Shown piece after piece: positions 30,019-40,238 of a DNA stretch of 64,000 nt (the stretch's first letter is position 1; every line of letters begins with the position of its first letter). Below the pieces are notes generated by a model. That model was not told the DNA's origin. It ran no database searches and worked only from the letters and a program-made list of their open reading frames with translations. This stretch comes from an uncultured Roseobacter sp. (GTDB lineage Bacteria; Pseudomonadota; Alphaproteobacteria; Rhodobacterales; Rhodobacteraceae): the NCBI RefSeq assembly GCF_947495025.1, contig NZ_CANLXG010000003.1, positions 62,001 to 126,000 of the forward strand, given 5' to 3'. The translations under genes were made by a program, and so were the position numbers.

Positions 30019-32571
30019 ATGCGCGACGCTGCTCCCGACACGATTTATCTCAAAGATTACAGCCCCTTCGGCTATAATGTCAAAGAAGTCGCTCTGACTT
30101 TTTTCCTGCATCCGAACCGGACGCGCGTCACGAGCAGGATCATTTTCGAACCTCGTCCCGGTGAAGATCCTGCCTTTTTTCTGCACGGCGAAAACCTGGA
30201 GCTGGTTTCTGCCAAGATCAACGGAAAGGCGGTGACGCCGGATGTGACCGCAGAAGGCCTGACATGCGCCGTGCCCGGGGAAGCCTTTGTCTGGGAGGCG
30301 GAGGTAGCTATTGACCCGGCCAATAACACCGCACTCGAAGGCCTCTACATGTCAAACGGCATGTACTGCACGCAATGCGAAGCCGAAGGGTTTCGCAAGA
30401 TCACCTACTATCCGGACCGGCCGGATGTCATGAGCATCTTTACGGTCCGGATACACGGCCCGCATCCGGTCCTGCTGTCAAACGGCAATCCGGTCACGCA
30501 GTCAGAGAACTTCGCGGAATGGCATGACCCCTGGCCCAAGCCAGCGTACCTGTTTGCCCTCGTTGCGGGCGAACTGATCAGTCACCCCGGCACCTTTACC
30601 ACCCGGTCCGGTCGCGAGGTCGCGCTGAACCTCTGGGTGCGCCCCGGCGACGAGGGCAAATGTGCCTTTGGGATGCAGGCCCTCAAAGACAGCATGAAAT
30701 GGGACGAGGATGTTTACAGCCGCGAATACGACCTGGATATCTTTAACATCGTCGCTGTCGATGATTTCAACATGGGCGCGATGGAGAACAAGGGTCTGAA
30801 CATATTCAACTCCTCCGCCGTTCTGGCCTCTCCCGAGACCTCGACAGACGGCAATTTCGAACGCATCGAGGCGATCATTGCGCATGAGTATTTCCACAAC
30901 TGGACGGGCAACCGGATCACCTGTCGTGACTGGTTCCAGCTCTGCCTCAAAGAGGGTCTGACTGTTTACCGCGACAGTCAGTTCACCTCTGATATGCGTT
31001 CGGCGCCGGTGAAACGTATCGGCGATGTCATCGACCTGCGCGGGCGTCAGTTTGCCGAGGATCAGGGCCCGCTGGCCCACCCCGTTCGCCCCGAAAGTTT
31101 CCAGGAAATCAACAACTTCTATACAGCGACTGTCTATGAAAAAGGCGCCGAGGTTATTGGTATGCTGCGCGCGCTTGTCGGTGCGGAGGCTTACGACAGG
31201 GCAGTGCAGCTTTATTTCGACCGGCACGACGGTCAGGCCTGCACGATCGAAGACTGGCTGAAGGCGTTCGAGGACACCACAGGCCGGGACCTGAGCCAGT
31301 TTTCCAGATGGTACAGCCAGGCGGGCACCCCGGAAGTCACGGCAGAGGAGAGCTGGGACGCAGGGACCTACACGCTGACCTTCACGCAGACCCTCGCGCC
31401 ATCCGCTACAACGCCGGACCCGCAACCCCAGGTGATACCGATTGCCACGGGTCTGCTGGATCAGGACGGGGCCGAGTTGGTGCCGACAATAATTCTGGAA
31501 CTCACTGAAAAAACGCAGAGTTTCTCATTTGAGGGTCTGGCGGAACAGCCTGTACCGTCGGTGCTGCGCGGCTTTTCCGCGCCGGTCGTTCTGAAAAGCA
31601 ACTTCCCGCAAACACGCCGCGCATTTTTGCTGGCACATGATACTGACCCGTTCAATCGCTGGGAGGCAGGTCGTGATATTGCGCGCGAAAGCCTGCTCAA
31701 CACGATCCGCACCGGTGCCGCCCCTGATCCGGACTATCTCAATGGTATCCGCACTGTGCTGAGCGATGAGACCCTCGACCCCGCTTACCGCGCCCTGATG
31801 CTGGGACTGCCGGGCCAGAATGATCTGGCGACGACGCTGCACAATGAAGGCACAACGCCTGATCCCGATGCGATCTGGTCAGCCACAGATGCGCTGAGGG
31901 CCGCGCAGGCGATGCACATGGCTGACCTTCTGCCGGTCCTGGTGGAAGCGCATCAGGTGACGGAGCCCTACCGCCCGGATGCCACGCAATCCGGCAGGCG
32001 CGCGCTGGCAAACGGCATGCTGGGTCTGTTGTCGCGGCTCGATGGCGGCGCCCGCGCGGCGCAGCAGTTTGAAACGGCTGACAATATGACCCAGCAGCTT
32101 GCCGCACTGGGCGCCCTGCTGCGGACAGGCAACGGCGGTGATGCGCTGGAAGCCTTTGAAAACCAGTGGAAAGATGACCGCCTTGTGATGGACAAATGGT
32201 TTGGCCTTCAGGTTGTCATGTCCGATCCGGACAAAACCGGCGAAACGGCCAGCAAGCTGACCGTGCATCCGGATTTTAACTGGAAGAACCCCAACCGTTT
32301 CCGGGCAGTGTTCGGTTCGCTGGCGATGCACCATGCAGGTTTCCACGCCGCAGATGGCACCGGATACAAACTGCTTGCGGACTGGCTGATCCGCCTTGAT
32401 CCGGTGAACCCGCAGACAACTGCCCGGATGTGTTCGGCTTTTCAGACCTGGAAACGCTATGACGGCGGGCGCCAGGCGATAATCGCCGGCGAACTGGACC
32501 GGATCCTCGCAACAGATGGTCTGTCCCGTGACACAGGCGAAATGCTGACAAGAATCAGAGGAACTGCATGA
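30019..32571 (+). CDS. pepN: Aminopeptidase N
   Basis: Start MRDAAPDTIYLKDYSPFGYN; GAMENKGLNIFN, HEYFHNWTGNRITCRDWFQL. Confidence 0.96.
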   Translation: MRDAAPDTIYLKDYSPFGYNVKEVALTFFLHPNRTRVTSRIIFEPRPGEDPAFFLHGENLELVSAKINGKAVTPDVTAEGLTCAVPGEAFVWEAEVAIDPANNTALEGLYMSNGMYCTQCEAEGFRKITYYPDRPDVMSIFTVRIHGPHPVLLSNGNPVTQSENFAEWHDPWPKPAYLFALVAGELISHPGTFTTRSGREVALNLWVRPGDEGKCAFGMQALKDSMKWDEDVYSREYDLDIFNIVAVDDFNMGAMENKGLNIFNSSAVLASPETSTDGNFERIEAIIAHEYFHNWTGNRITCRDWFQLCLKEGLTVYRDSQFTSDMRSAPVKRIGDVIDLRGRQFAEDQGPLAHPVRPESFQEINNFYTATVYEKGAEVIGMLRALVGAEAYDRAVQLYFDRHDGQACTIEDWLKAFEDTTGRDLSQFSRWYSQAGTPEVTAEESWDAGTYTLTFTQTLAPSATTPDPQPQVIPIATGLLDQDGAELVPTIILELTEKTQSFSFEGLAEQPVPSVLRGFSAPVVLKSNFPQTRRAFLLAHDTDPFNRWEAGRDIARESLLNTIRTGAAPDPDYLNGIRTVLSDETLDPAYRALMLGLPGQNDLATTLHNEGTTPDPDAIWSATDALRAAQAMHMADLLPVLVEAHQVTEPYRPDATQSGRRALANGMLGLLSRLDGGARAAQQFETADNMTQQLAALGALLRTGNGGDALEAFENQWKDDRLVMDKWFGLQVVMSDPDKTGETASKLTVHPDFNWKNPNRFRAVFGSLAMHHAGFHAADGTGYKLLADWLIRLDPVNPQTTARMCSAFQTWKRYDGGRQAIIAGELDRILATDGLSRDTGEMLTRIRGTA

Positions 32572-33311
32572 TGAAACCCGTTTTGCTTATCACCGGAGGC
32601 TCCAGCGGCATTGGCGCCGCCTGCGCCGAAATCGCAGCGGACCGCGGATACGACATCGCACTGAACTACCGCAGCAGCCAACAGGCAGCCGAAGCGGTTG
32701 CAGATACCTGCCGGGTAGCGGGCGCGGATGTTCTGCTCTGCCAGGGCGATGTAGCGGATCCCGCAGCAATTGCGGCAATCTATGCGCAGATCGACGACCA
32801 TTTCGGCCGGCTGAACGCTGTCATTAACAATGCCGGCATTGTCGATCAGACGGCGCGTCTGGTGGATATGGATCACGGTCGCCTCGAGCGCATGTTCCAG
32901 GTCAATGTGATCGGCGCGATGCTGGTCGCGAAAGAGGCGGTCCTGCGGATGCAGGCGGCCGGTCAGGGCGGCGTCATCGTGAATATTTCGTCTGCCGCGG
33001 CCCGCCTCGGATCAGGCAACCAATACGTGGACTACGCCGCCTCAAAGGCAGCAATTGACTGTTTTACCAAAGGTTTGTCCGACGAAGTTGCCGCGGACAA
33101 CATCCGGATCATGGCAATCCGCCCGGGCCTGATCGAGACCGGATTGCACGCCAAGGGCGGCGAACCCGGGCGTGCCGACCGCCTGGCGCATATGGTGCCG
33201 ATGAAACGCAAGGGGTCCGCCGAAGAAGTCGCCCTCGCGATTATGTGGCTTGTGTCAGACGAGGCCAGCTATGTCACCGGCTCCACCCTGGACGTCACGG
33301 GTGGCCGCTGA
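32568..33311 (+). CDS. SDR family oxidoreductase
   Basis: ORF 247 aa; TGGSSGIGAACAE, NNAG, YAASKAAIDCFT. Confidence 0.92.
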   Translation: MMKPVLLITGGSSGIGAACAEIAADRGYDIALNYRSSQQAAEAVADTCRVAGADVLLCQGDVADPAAIAAIYAQIDDHFGRLNAVINNAGIVDQTARLVDMDHGRLERMFQVNVIGAMLVAKEAVLRMQAAGQGGVIVNISSAAARLGSGNQYVDYAASKAAIDCFTKGLSDEVAADNIRIMAIRPGLIETGLHAKGGEPGRADRLAHMVPMKRKGSAEEVALAIMWLVSDEASYVTGSTLDVTGGR

Positions 33312-33738
33312 GCCCTTTCGTTTCGAGCGACAGGGTCGCAACCGGACCGGTCTTGCCGTCGTTGCAGCAATCTGGATCGCCCTGATCGCGGCAACTGTGG
33401 TTCTGGACGCCGCACCCTGGCTCATGGCGGTCCTGGCCCTTTTTACCCTGCCCGCCGCCTGGGAGATCGTCAGAAATCCGCTCGCGACACTGACGCTTGA
33501 TGGGCGCGGCATGCGCTGGCAATCCGGACGGCGCTCCGCAGATGTCGCGCTTGCAGAGCTGGAGCGCGTCCGTCTTGATACCCGTCTGGACTTTTCCGTT
33601 CGGGTCACTCTGATCCTGACCAATGGCGCAAGGGTGCGTCTGCCCTACGAATGCACGCCGCCCCACAAAAGCTTCGAAGAGACACTGAACCAGCGCGGCA
33701 TCGCAACCGAACGGCACCATTTCTCGCTGATCGGCTGA
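33301..33738 (+). CDS. Hypothetical two-TM membrane protein (GTG start)
   Basis: In-frame GTG at 33301 (VAAEPFRFERQGRNRTG...) overlaps the SDR stop; two hydrophobic segments. Confidence 0.6.
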   Translation: MAAEPFRFERQGRNRTGLAVVAAIWIALIAATVVLDAAPWLMAVLALFTLPAAWEIVRNPLATLTLDGRGMRWQSGRRSADVALAELERVRLDTRLDFSVRVTLILTNGARVRLPYECTPPHKSFEETLNQRGIATERHHFSLIG

Positions 33739-33771
33739 CAAGCTGGTCTGTCGCCGCCGGCTGCGACGGCG

Positions 33772-34368
33772 TTATTCAGTCGTGCAATAGGGCTGTTGTT
33801 TCAGCCATGCAGACATCTCGCTGGTTCTGGACTCTTTGCGCAACGGGCCCCAGTCAGCGGCCACCCCGCGCCAGCGTGAATCGCGTGCATCAATCACGCC
33901 GTCCCGCGGCACGGTGACGGCCATGATGCGGATCGCACAGCTGAGGTTTTCAGTGCCGCTCTTCAGTGCCTCGCCGGAACCTGCACGACAGTCATATCCA
34001 CGGGCGGTCGCAGGAGAGATCTGAAGCAGACCGAACCACTTGCCGTTGCTGCTGACTGCCCGCGGCTTCCATGTGCTTTCATATCGTGCCAGCGACGACA
34101 AAAAACCGATCCAGAATGCCTCGCGGTCTTCTGTGTCCGCCTCCGGGTAGGCAGGGCACCAGTCTGCAATGTCTGCTGGTACAGTCGACACCAGCGGCTG
34201 CCCGTGCGTTCGCAGAGCATCCAGTGCTGCGGCATTCCACGCCTCCCTCTGCTCTTTGTGTGACCACATCATCGGCGGCAGGCCTTCGTCCTCTTCGACG
34301 GGCTCAACGTCAGAGCAGGCGGAAATACTCAGGAGAGCGGAAAGCGACACAGCAAGTAATAATTTCAT
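33772..34368 (-). CDS. Lipoprotein with SLT-type transglycosylase domain
   Basis: Start MKLLLAVSLSALLSISACSD lipobox; ARYESTWKP...GLLQISPATARGYDC resembles the lytic transglycosylase SLT core. Confidence 0.7.
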   Translation of the reverse strand: MKLLLAVSLSALLSISACSDVEPVEEDEGLPPMMWSHKEQREAWNAAALDALRTHGQPLVSTVPADIADWCPAYPEADTEDREAFWIGFLSSLARYESTWKPRAVSSNGKWFGLLQISPATARGYDCRAGSGEALKSGTENLSCAIRIMAVTVPRDGVIDARDSRWRGVAADWGPLRKESRTSEMSAWLKQQPYCTTE

Positions 34369-34597
34369 GGTGCCAGTCTTTGCCGACCGCCCCGCGCAGC
34401 GCAAGAGCACAACCAAGCCGAGCGCATTTTCGCCGACAATAACCGCCTTATGCCCCGCATCGTTTACTGATGCAGAACAGTACAGATTGTTGCCGGGTCC
34501 TCTGCGCTGAAATACCGGGATATCTCCGCTGCAACGCCTTGTTTCAGTCGGAATGCAGCGTCATGCTGTGGCTGTGTAAAGTTTCCGGAATGAGTAA

Positions 34598-35905
34598 ATG
34601 TCGATCCTGTCCCTGTTTCCCGGGCACCGTGTACGCAAGGCCAGTCCGGCCAGCCGTGCTCAGCAGCCTGACCCTGTATCTCCTCTCACGACCGTTCTGC
34701 GACGGCGTGACCGGACGCCTGAGGCAAAGACGCCACCTGCCGGCACAACGGACGAACATCCGCTGCAGATCCCCTGCCCGATGCCCTCCGACGAAGACCG
34801 AATACGCGACCTGCACCAGCAGCGCGGCCAGTTTCTGGCACGACAGGACCGGTGGCAGGAACTGGCGGACGCCATGCGCACTGCGGATGCAGCACGGGAT
34901 ATGACACCGGGCGGCATGCCTGTCGCAGACCTGCTCAGCTTCGGCGCCCGCGCGGATGTTGTACTGGCCGTCGAACACGCGCTGACCGACAGCCGGCAGG
35001 CAGACAATCCAGCGCTGTTGTCGGGGATCGAAGCGCTGGAAGAGATGCTGGCCGAGGATCCCACCTGCCCATGGCGCGCAGCAACGGTCGCTATGGCGCA
35101 TGTGGATACCGGCTGGTTCTGGCGTGGTACGGGCTGGCAGTCACAGGTGCCCGACCGTAACCTCGAGGCCTTTTCAGCACATTTTGACCGGGCACGCGAC
35201 ATCCTGGACCCTTTTTCTTCGATGCTGACAACCTCGCCACTGCTGAGTTCTGCACATTGCGCGCTTCACGGTCTCGGGGGGCGGCATATCGACATTCTGT
35301 CGCGTGATTTCGAACGGCTGATCGATCTGAACCCGATGAACCCCGGGCCACTGCGGTCACTCGGCAACTACTCGTCACCGCGCTGGTTCGGTTCCGGCCA
35401 GGTTCTGGAACTCGAAGCGCGGCGCACAGCAGCACGACTGCTCCGGCACTGGGGTGCGGGAGGATACACCTGGGTGATGATGGATGCGCTGGCAGGCGAT
35501 GATACAGTCTGCGCGCAGCTCGACACCGATTTCTTCATTGAAGGTCTGGGCGATATCCTGGACCGCCGCCCGGATCAGTATACCGCCAACCTGCTGGCGG
35601 CCTGGTGCGTAAACACCATCGGGCGTCATCCGGGGCAGGACGAAACGGCCAATGCAGTGCGCCGGAAAATCGCGGCCTGCGCGGGCTGGATTGTGCGCCA
35701 TCACATGACTGAACTGCATCCGCTGATCTGGGCCCATGCCGCGCGCGGATTTGACAACAACCTGCACGTGGGTTCAGCGCGACGCTTCGCCGCTTCGGGC
35801 CGGGAAGATGCACTGAAACTGTTGCGGCATGTCTTTCGCCATGAGATTAATCAGGGAATGCAGATAATATTCACCGCTGAAGGACCTGTTACGAAACAGG
35901 GTTAA
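34598..35905 (+). CDS. Hypothetical protein, 435 aa
   Basis: Long ORF in Rhodobacterales-like codon usage; no family recognised. Confidence 0.65.
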   Translation: MSILSLFPGHRVRKASPASRAQQPDPVSPLTTVLRRRDRTPEAKTPPAGTTDEHPLQIPCPMPSDEDRIRDLHQQRGQFLARQDRWQELADAMRTADAARDMTPGGMPVADLLSFGARADVVLAVEHALTDSRQADNPALLSGIEALEEMLAEDPTCPWRAATVAMAHVDTGWFWRGTGWQSQVPDRNLEAFSAHFDRARDILDPFSSMLTTSPLLSSAHCALHGLGGRHIDILSRDFERLIDLNPMNPGPLRSLGNYSSPRWFGSGQVLELEARRTAARLLRHWGAGGYTWVMMDALAGDDTVCAQLDTDFFIEGLGDILDRRPDQYTANLLAAWCVNTIGRHPGQDETANAVRRKIAACAGWIVRHHMTELHPLIWAHAARGFDNNLHVGSARRFAASGREDALKLLRHVFRHEINQGMQIIFTAEGPVTKQG

Positions 35906-35933
35906 CCACGGCAGGGCAAATAAGGAGAATAAG

Positions 35934-36404
35934 ATGCCGACTATTCCCGCAGATGCCGCGCACTGGGATTCAGGCGACTGGATTGAGTGGCACCGTACGG
36001 CCGAGTCTGTGCAAGCCGCCCCCTGCTCTGCGGCCGGTGATACCGAAGCGCGGCTGATGGCGCTCGAAGTCAGTCTTCTGCGCTGCGCGCGTGTGTACTT
36101 TCATATGACACAGGAACATCTGCCCGTTTATGACGCAATCGGCCGCGTGCATGGAGCGCTGAACTTTGATGTGCCGCTTGACGGCAGCCGCGGTGAAAAC
36201 GTCCTGACCGTGGTCCTGCCGCCGATGGGGCCGGACAATGTTGTCACCGTCGACCTGAGCCATCCGTTTGACGCCCTGCTGGTGGTACGTATACGGGATA
36301 ACTTTACCTCAGACGGCCGGATCTGCGCCCGCAGCGCCCTGAAGGTTTCCCCCGGGGCCGGAACTCTCGAGGTCAGCTGGGCCGCACTGCCGGAAGTTCA
36401 CTGA
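35934..36404 (+). CDS. Hypothetical protein, 156 aa
   Basis: ORF preceded by AAGGAG ribosome-binding sequence; no family recognised. Confidence 0.65.
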   Translation: MPTIPADAAHWDSGDWIEWHRTAESVQAAPCSAAGDTEARLMALEVSLLRCARVYFHMTQEHLPVYDAIGRVHGALNFDVPLDGSRGENVLTVVLPPMGPDNVVTVDLSHPFDALLVVRIRDNFTSDGRICARSALKVSPGAGTLEVSWAALPEVH

Positions 36405-36482
36405 AAGCGCGGGACTTGCGGCCCTTCCCCGGCTGGCCTAAGACGCTTTCACGTGTGAACTGAACTGCGGGAACACTCCATC

Positions 36483-37994
36483 ATGCTCGATCTGACCTAT
36501 GAAACGCCAAAGCCCAGAGTAATTGCCGGGGCAAAAGACGACTGGGAACTGGTGATCGGCATGGAGGTCCACGCACAGGTCACATCGAACGCCAAACTCT
36601 TCTCGCCCGCTTCGACCACTTTCGGCGCAGAACCCAACAACAACGTGTCCTTTGTCGATGCGGCCATGCCCGGCATGCTGCCAACAATCAACGAATATTG
36701 TGTCGAGCAGGCGGTCCGCACCGGCCTGGGGCTGAAAGCTGCGATCAACCTGACGAGTGCGTTTGACCGCAAAAATTATTTCTACCCCGATCTGCCGCAG
36801 GGCTACCAGATTTCCCAGCTCTACCACCCGATCGTCGGCGAAGGCGAAGTGCTGGTGGAAATGGGTGACGGAACAGCCCGGCTGGTGCGCGTCGAGCGTA
36901 TCCACCTGGAACAGGATGCCGGCAAGTCTATCCACGATATGGACCCGAATATGTCCTTTGTGGACCTGAACCGCACGGGCGTTGCGCTCATGGAAATTGT
37001 ATCGCGCCCCGACATCCGCGGACCGGAGGAAGCGGCAGCCTATCTGGCCAAACTGCGCCAGATCCTGCGCTATCTGGGAACCTGCGACGGCAATATGCAG
37101 TCAGGCTCGATGCGCGCCGACGTGAACGTATCCGTGTGCCGCCCGGGTCAGTACGAAAAGTACCAGGCGACACAGGATTTCAGCCACCTCGGCACCCGTT
37201 GCGAAATCAAGAACATGAACTCCATGCGGTTCATTCAGCAGGCCATCGAAGTCGAGGCGCGCCGCCAGATTGCGATTGTCGAAGCAGGTGGTGAGATTGA
37301 ACAGGAAACGCGCCTGTATGATCCCGACAAAAATGAAACGCGGTCCATGCGGTCCAAGGAAGAAGCCCACGATTATCGCTATTTCCCGGATCCGGATCTG
37401 CTGCCGCTGGAAATCGAACAGGCCTGGGTTGACGATATTCAGGCCAGTCTGCCCGAGTTGCCGGATGCAAAAAAGGCCCGTTTTATCAAGGATTTCGGCC
37501 TGAGTGACTATGATGCTTCTGTGCTCACGGCAGATCTCGACAGCGCCGGATATTTCGAAGCGGTTGCTCAGGGGCGCGACGGCAAGTCAGCGGCCAACTG
37601 GGTGATCAACGAACTCTTCGGCCGTCTGAAAAAAAACGACCGTGATATTACCGACAGCCCGGTAAGCCCGGCACAGCTGGGCGGCATCATTGATCTGATC
37701 GCATCCGACGCAATTTCGGGCAAAATCGCCAAGGACCTGTTCGAGATCGTCTATACCGAAGGCGGCGATCCGGCAGAAATTGTCGAAGCCCGTGGGATGA
37801 AACAGGTCACGGATACCGGCGCAATCGAAGCCGCTGTTGATGAAATTATCGCGGCCAATCCGGAACAGGTCGCCAAGGCACAGGAAAACCCGAAACTGGC
37901 CGGATGGTTCGTGGGTCAGGTGATGAAAGCTACGGGCGGCAAGGCCAACCCCAAAGCGGTCAACCAGCTGGTGGCGCAGAAACTTAAAGGGTAA
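36483..37994 (+). CDS. gatB: Asp-tRNA(Asn)/Glu-tRNA(Gln) amidotransferase subunit B
   Basis: ORF 503 aa; [34 protein letters not shown]. Confidence 0.97.
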   Translation: MLDLTYETPKPRVIAGAKDDWELVIGMEVHAQVTSNAKLFSPASTTFGAEPNNNVSFVDAAMPGMLPTINEYCVEQAVRTGLGLKAAINLTSAFDRKNYFYPDLPQGYQISQLYHPIVGEGEVLVEMGDGTARLVRVERIHLEQDAGKSIHDMDPNMSFVDLNRTGVALMEIVSRPDIRGPEEAAAYLAKLRQILRYLGTCDGNMQSGSMRADVNVSVCRPGQYEKYQATQDFSHLGTRCEIKNMNSMRFIQQAIEVEARRQIAIVEAGGEIEQETRLYDPDKNETRSMRSKEEAHDYRYFPDPDLLPLEIEQAWVDDIQASLPELPDAKKARFIKDFGLSDYDASVLTADLDSAGYFEAVAQGRDGKSAANWVINELFGRLKKNDRDITDSPVSPAQLGGIIDLIASDAISGKIAKDLFEIVYTEGGDPAEIVEARGMKQVTDTGAIEAAVDEIIAANPEQVAKAQENPKLAGWFVGQVMKATGGKANPKAVNQLVAQKLKG

Positions 37995-38324
37995 TCAGGC
38001 GGCTGGTGCGAAAATCCGCAGAACTGCGGAGCCGAGCAGCAGGCCATAGCCGATCCTGAGGCAGAGCTCGTCGGCCCGGCGCCAGCTTGCCACGCGCACG
38101 GCAGCATCCTGTTCGAGCTCCTGAGCGATCACGTCCAGCGCGCTGCTGTCACCCTGGTCGCGGCGCGACCTGACGAGCGCTTCGATACGTGTCAGTGTCT
38201 TTTTGTTGAAATTCAGTGAGAAAGCAGGCACCGCGAGGAGACCGATACCCAGCGCGCTGGCAGTGTTCAGAACCGTCGGATGGCTGACCGCAACGCCGGC
38301 GCAGGCGATCAGATCACCGCACAC
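37995..38324 (-). CDS. Hypothetical small membrane-associated protein
   Basis: ORF 109 aa overlapping the XRE gene by 16 nt; hydrophobic segments at both ends. Confidence 0.5.
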   Translation of the reverse strand: MCGDLIACAGVAVSHPTVLNTASALGIGLLAVPAFSLNFNKKTLTRIEALVRSRRDQGDSSALDVIAQELEQDAAVRVASWRRADELCLRIGYGLLLGSAVLRIFAPAA

Positions 38325-38626
38325 ACTTCGTCTCCGGTGGTTTCTTCGGCTTCGACTTCAAAAGGCGTGATCTTCAGACGCGCTCCACAGGCGTGGAAAT
38401 ACCGGGAACAAGACTGTATTTCCGGCAAGGCACCGGTCGCAGACTCCATTTTGGAGATATGAGACTGCGACAGACCGGAACGTTCGGCCAGTTCAACCTG
38501 TGTCAGGCCGGCCTTTTTGCGCAGCGACCGGAACAATAAAGCCATATCGCGCTTTGCCCGGTTACGGTCCCAGGAGTCCGCGAGTGCGGAGTCCTCGATA
38601 AACAGCAGGTTTTTCAGCGAAGTCAC
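38309..38626 (-). CDS. XRE-family HTH transcriptional regulator
   Basis: ORF 105 aa; LRKKAGLTQVELAERSGLSQSHISKMESATGALP. Confidence 0.9.
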   Translation of the reverse strand: MTSLKNLLFIEDSALADSWDRNRAKRDMALLFRSLRKKAGLTQVELAERSGLSQSHISKMESATGALPEIQSCSRYFHACGARLKITPFEVEAEETTGDEVCAVI

Positions 38627-38630
38627 AGGA

Positions 38631-39005
38631 TCACTCCCATTCAGTTACATCAAGGTTGCGGTGCCGGATTGTCAGATCACGCGCGGCATCGCAGGCCCCT
38701 TTTGCCGCAACCGCACCATGGATCATCAGTACCGGCGGTCCGGAAGCTGCAAGGTCAAGCGACACAGCCAGCTTATGCCCTCTGCATTCCGGAATCATGA
38801 CCGCACAGACCACATATCCGCCCGCAAGGCGCCCGCAGCGTTCTGAAGCATCAGGGTCATTCGATCTGAACTCCTTTTCGAGCATCAGAATGTTCTCACG
38901 GCACGGGATGGACAGGTGCCGTATGCTTTGAACCAAATCGTCCACAAACTCTTCCGGATACTGGATTTCCCGGTTCTGGTATCGCTTATATATATCAGGG
39001 TGCAT
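38631..39005 (-). CDS. Hypothetical protein upstream of the XRE regulator (start uncertain)
   Basis: ORF 124 aa, same strand, 4 nt from the XRE gene; alternative GTG start at 38945. Confidence 0.5.
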   Translation of the reverse strand: MHPDIYKRYQNREIQYPEEFVDDLVQSIRHLSIPCRENILMLEKEFRSNDPDASERCGRLAGGYVVCAVMIPECRGHKLAVSLDLAASGPPVLMIHGAVAAKGACDAARDLTIRHRNLDVTEWE

Positions 39006-39015
39006 ATTAAGTCAA
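38987..39015 (-). promoter_or_regulatory. Sigma70-like promoter of the XRE operon
   Basis: Minus strand TTGACT-N17-TATATA within an AT-rich, TATATA-flanked segment. Confidence 0.5.
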
Positions 39016-39141
39016 GTATATATGAATTCTGGTAAATATCCGGCCTGCTCTGTTCCGGAAATCCCGGCACCCGCTCTTTTCGCATCAACCGCCGGGATGG
39101 TACAGAACAGACATCAGATAAAAACCACGAAAGCAACGCTC

Positions 39142-39618
39142 ATGACATCCGCACCATTCCGATCATCGCTCATGAATATCCGCCCGGAATGGACCGACTA
39201 TAACGGACACATGAATATGGCATATTACAGCGTCCTCTTCGACGAGGCCGCAGACGAGATCTATCCCGATATCGGTTTCGGGCCCGCGTACCAGAAAACC
39301 GGATTCACGACATATACGGCAGAATTCCACATCTGTTATCTGCGTGAGCTGCACGCGGGTGACAAGGTGAACATCACTTTACAATTACTTGATTTTGATG
39401 AGAAACGGTTCCACACCTGGCAGGAAATCTGGCATGAGGATGGATGGTGCGCTGCCACCGGCGAAACGCTTGGCCTGCACGTTGACCAGTCCGGACCGCG
39501 TGTCGCTCCTATGCCTGCAAGCATTCTGAAACAACTTCAGAAAATGCACGAAGCCCACGCCGTTCTGCCCAGACCAGACCGGGCCGGCAGGCGCATCGGC
39601 ATTCCGCGCAAGGACTGA
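39142..39618 (+). CDS. Acyl-CoA thioesterase (hotdog fold, 4HBT-like)
   Basis: Start MTSAPFRSSLMNIRPEWTDYNGHMNMAYYSVLFDEAAD. Confidence 0.85.
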   Translation: MTSAPFRSSLMNIRPEWTDYNGHMNMAYYSVLFDEAADEIYPDIGFGPAYQKTGFTTYTAEFHICYLRELHAGDKVNITLQLLDFDEKRFHTWQEIWHEDGWCAATGETLGLHVDQSGPRVAPMPASILKQLQKMHEAHAVLPRPDRAGRRIGIPRKD

Positions 39619-39695
39619 GTTCCCGCTCCGCGGGTGGGCCTGCCCGGTGCCTTTCCGCACGGCATCAGTGCTGCTATAAAGACAGCACGGAGACT

Positions 39696-40229
39696 GTGCC
39701 AATGCCACACTATGAATACCGGGTTGTGCCGGCGCCTTTACGCAGATCAAAAACCCGCGCCGGGATCGACACCTCAAGCGCCCGGCTGGCGAATGCTCTG
39801 CAGACGCTGATGAACGATATGGGGATGCGCGGCTGGGAGTATCAGCGGGCAGAGGCTATCCCGCAGGGTGATGGCGGATCTGCGCCGGTCGAGGTCATGC
39901 TGGTTTTCCGCCGACCGGTGCCTGCTCGCTCTCCACTCGTTCTGCAGGCCGCAGAAAGACTTCCTGCACCACCGGCCCGCAAAGGCCCGGTGCCTGTGCC
40001 GCTGCCGCAGGATGACAAAGTGCCGGAGGTGGTCGCCCGGGCGCGAACGGTTGCGCCCGCACCGGTCTACACCAAACCCGCAGGCCCCGACGATGACGCC
40101 TCGGGCAGCGAGGGTGCAACCCGTATGTTGCAGGATAACGGCGTAGAGGACTTCAGCGAAGTCTCCGGACTGACCAGCTCTCTGCTTCAGCTTGCAGCAG
40201 CAAGAAAAGCTTCTGGATCAAATACCTGA
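39696..40229 (+). CDS. DUF4177-like domain protein
   Basis: ORF 177 aa; MPHYEYRVVPAP...LQTLMNDMGMRGWEYQRAEAIP. Confidence 0.65.
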   Translation: MPMPHYEYRVVPAPLRRSKTRAGIDTSSARLANALQTLMNDMGMRGWEYQRAEAIPQGDGGSAPVEVMLVFRRPVPARSPLVLQAAERLPAPPARKGPVPVPLPQDDKVPEVVARARTVAPAPVYTKPAGPDDDASGSEGATRMLQDNGVEDFSEVSGLTSSLLQLAAARKASGSNT

Positions 40230-40238
40230 CCGACGTTT

